In this document: piece by piece, positions 25,037 through 25,471 of the stretch
How the letters are laid out: the number at the start of each line of letters is the position of its first letter
Position numbering within the stretch: position 1 is the first letter of the stretch
NCBI GenBank assembly: GCA_000320545.1
Contig: ADNK01001142.1
Location: 17,501-42,971, forward strand
Source of the DNA: Bigelowiella natans CCMP2755
Lineage: Eukaryota > Cercozoa > Chlorarachniophyceae
Reading direction: 5' to 3'
Length of the DNA stretch: 25,471 nt
The notes under the pieces: model-generated
Seen by the model: the letters and a program-made list of their open reading frames with translations, nothing else
Told to the model about the DNA's origin: nothing
The model's database searches: none
Program-made: the position numbers and the translations under genes

Positions 25037-25425
25037 TTATATAATTATGCTTTGTATGCATAAGTGCATTGGACGACCCATCTCGTCGCTTTAAACCATA
25101 CCGCTCTAATGTGCAGCTTATCCGGATCGAAGGACGCTCGTATGAAGCCATCAACCTCCTCTCCACACAACACTCCGTCTGTTTCCAAAGGCGCAGGGAG
25201 GCATGCCATCTCTTCAAACGCGCAGCAGCGTGATAGGTTCAAAGAGTGCTACATGATCGACGAGACTGCTAACGACGCCGACAACGGAAACAATGCGTCC
25301 TCTCAGATGACCCCCCCCTCTCCCTCCCCCTCCAAACCCTGTTTTTCCTCACCCCCGTCTGTATCAAGCTGCTTGAAGCTGTCTTCCACAAATGCCTGAG
25401 AGTCGGATCTATAATAGTAGTAATT
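14822..25425 (-). CDS. Large EF-hand-like / tandem-PH / IQ-like / coiled-coil scaffold protein, 5' partial
   Basis: About 33 minus-strand exons join to at least 1316 codons. Those I place are 25425-25353, 25211-25102, 24890-24840, 24691-24620, 24435-24375, 24046-23898, 23711-23658, 23488-23430, 23203-23040, 22902-22798 (or 22838), 22688-22499, 22232-22205, 22090-21995, 21744-21601, 21449-21375, 21126-21073, 20821-20647, 20102-19210, 18967-18822, 18691-18569, 18371-18305, 18072-18011, 17696-17596, 17368-17346, 17249-17148, 16892-16800, 16370-16284, 16135-16058, 15920-15882, 15686-15633, 15502-15453, 15330-15156 and 15019-14822. No start codon is seen, so the N-terminus lies beyond the right edge. 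I do not recognise a named orthologue. PH domains usually bind phosphoinositides or protein partners and the long coiled coil suggests a dimeric cytoplasmic or cytoskeletal scaffold; both are inference. Least certain are the first two junctions, those near 22800, 21601 and 15156, and the link across 20646-20103. Confidence 0.8.
15048..15142. repeat. (CA)n and (AT)n microsatellites
   Basis: CA at about 15048-15082 and AT at about 15114-15142, between the last two coding exons of the scaffold gene. Whether the AT run is intronic depends on which donor is used. Confidence 0.93.
15930..16014. repeat. (CA)n and (TA)n microsatellites
   Basis: CA at about 15930-15969 and TA at about 15989-16014, intronic, just upstream in the sense direction of the acceptor for exon 15920-15882. 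Confidence 0.95.
16381..16410. repeat. (AGT)10 trinucleotide repeat
   Basis: Ten AGT units, about 10 nt beyond the acceptor of exon 16370-16284, so it lies in the intron. Confidence 0.95.
16626..16759. repeat. (CA)n(GA)n and (TA)n compound microsatellite
   Basis: CA to about 16654, GA to about 16692, then TA at about 16725-16759, in the scaffold-gene intron between the exons at 16892-16800 and 16370-16284. Confidence 0.95.
17262..17293. repeat. (CA)n microsatellite
   Basis: About 16 CA units, intronic, 12 nt from exon 17249-17148. Confidence 0.93.
17937..17998. repeat. Imperfect (CAT/CAC)n trinucleotide tract
   Basis: A run of ATC/ACC-type triplets in the intron between exons 18072-18011 and 17696-17596. 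Confidence 0.85.
18099..18252. repeat. (TA)n and (GA)n microsatellites
   Basis: TA at about 18099-18128 and GA at about 18202-18252, both inside one scaffold-gene intron. Confidence 0.93.
18438..18476. repeat. (GA)n microsatellite
   Basis: GA run in the intron between exons 18691-18569 and 18371-18305. Confidence 0.93.
19019..19064. repeat. Imperfect (GAT)n tract
   Basis: GAT triplets with GAC and AAG interruptions, in the intron after exon 20102-19210. Confidence 0.85.
20956..20999. repeat. (GA)22 microsatellite
   Basis: GA run in the intron before exon 20821-20647. Confidence 0.95.
21375..22550 (-). other. Second PH domain of the scaffold protein
   Basis: Starts with SSGWLEMEEGGDG in exon 22688-22499, then HVPAK, TAQRKTVLEPLLVYFEDESK and IDSLVLAK, a long charged insert (about 35 residues), NAHRRLFY, and KGEVHLFRAADADKAEKWVL with the C-terminal helix Trp. 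An acidic Ser-rich linker separates it from the first PH domain. The junction across the intron at about 21600-21450 is ambiguous because several acceptors fit. Confidence 0.75.
21494..21528. repeat. (TA)n microsatellite
   Basis: TA run in the intron that interrupts the second PH domain. Confidence 0.95.
22998..23039. repeat. (TA)n(CA)n microsatellite abutting a splice donor
   Basis: TA at about 22998-23030, then CA to 23039. On the sense strand the intron begins GTGTGTGTG directly after exon end 23040, so the repeat itself provides the donor sequence of the first PH domain's last exon. Confidence 0.93.
23293..23347. repeat. (GA)n microsatellite
   Basis: GA-rich tract with AAAG interruptions, in the intron between exons 23488-23430 and 23203-23040. 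Confidence 0.93.
23554..23574. repeat. (CA)n microsatellite
   Basis: Short CA run in the intron within the first PH domain. Confidence 0.9.
24248..24281. repeat. (GA)17 microsatellite
   Basis: GA run in the intron between exons 24435-24375 and 24046-23898. Confidence 0.95.
24712..24768. repeat. Compound (CA)n(TA)n microsatellite
   Basis: CA at about 24712-24735 then TA to about 24768, intronic, about 20 nt from exon 24691-24620. Confidence 0.95.
24840..25425 (-). other. EF-hand-like N-terminal segment of the scaffold protein
   Basis: Exons 25425-25353, 25211-25102 and 24890-24840. They read AFVEDSFKQLDTDG, then EEVDGFIRASFDPDKLHIRA joined in phase to VATLFGSRGVISFEDFQ. The last pair has the helix, loop, then G-(V/I)-ISFEDF pattern typical of the second half of EF-hands. 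The canonical acidic loop is incomplete, so calcium binding is doubtful. The first exon follows a long pyrimidine tract on the minus strand and starts in phase 0. The link between the first two exons has two possible acceptors. Confidence 0.5.
25003..25035. repeat. (AC)n microsatellite
   Basis: AC run in the intron between exons 25211-25102 and 24890-24840. Confidence 0.95.
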
Positions 25426-25441
25426 CTGCAACGAAGAGCAA

Positions 25442-25471
25442 GGGGGGGGGGGGGGGGAGGGGGGGGGGGGG
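25442..25471. repeat. Poly-G run at window edge
   Basis: Almost pure G with one A. On the minus strand it is a long C-tract directly ahead of the TTGCAG acceptor of exon 25425-25353, so it could be the polypyrimidine tract of that intron. A homopolymer at a contig edge is also a common assembly artefact. Confidence 0.8.

Overview
This window is nuclear DNA of an unidentified eukaryote, most likely a flagellated protist or alga. The evidence is spliceosomal introns (GT..AG, mostly 60-300 nt), short exons joined in matching phase, no operon-like packing, and introns full of dinucleotide repeats. No tRNA, rRNA, CRISPR array or intact transposon was seen. Almost every real gene is split, so long uninterrupted reading frames are a poor guide. 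The gene models come from joining exons by hand on splice signals, phase and family resemblance; no search was run.

Layout, left to right. (1) 120-2209 (+): a ten-exon CEP41-like rhodanese gene, a ciliary protein, implying that the organism builds flagella. (2) 2210-3277: non-coding, rich in palindromic tetramers. (3) 3278-5642 (-): a four-exon secretory-pathway protein fusing a GT25-type glycosyltransferase domain to a fucosyltransferase-like (GT23/POFUT-type) C-terminal half. (4) 7065-8014 and probably beyond (-): a DUF423/TMEM256 small membrane protein in at least five small exons, first exon unresolved. (5) about 9233-12618 (+): a seven-exon paralogue of gene 3 in the opposite orientation, sharing three intron phases with it. 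(6) 12619-14821: non-coding, with many CACATGT-like and CTAG-containing words and one 8-bp tandem repeat. (7) 14822-25425 (-), continuing past the right edge: a gene of about 33 exons for a large cytoplasmic scaffold, with an EF-hand-like N-terminal part, two PH domains, an IQ-like motif and a long coiled coil to the C-terminus. The window ends in a poly-G run that is either the pyrimidine tract of this gene's next intron or an assembly edge.

How they fit together: the two GT25-fusion paralogues look like an old inverted duplicate pair around the DUF423 gene and probably act on glycans in the ER/Golgi. CEP41 and the PH/coiled-coil protein would act in the cytoplasm or cytoskeleton and have no evident link to the glycosyltransferases. 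The most notable items are the GT25 plus fucosyltransferase-like fusion, with the second active site degraded in one copy, and the tandem-PH/coiled-coil scaffold with a possible truncated isoform.
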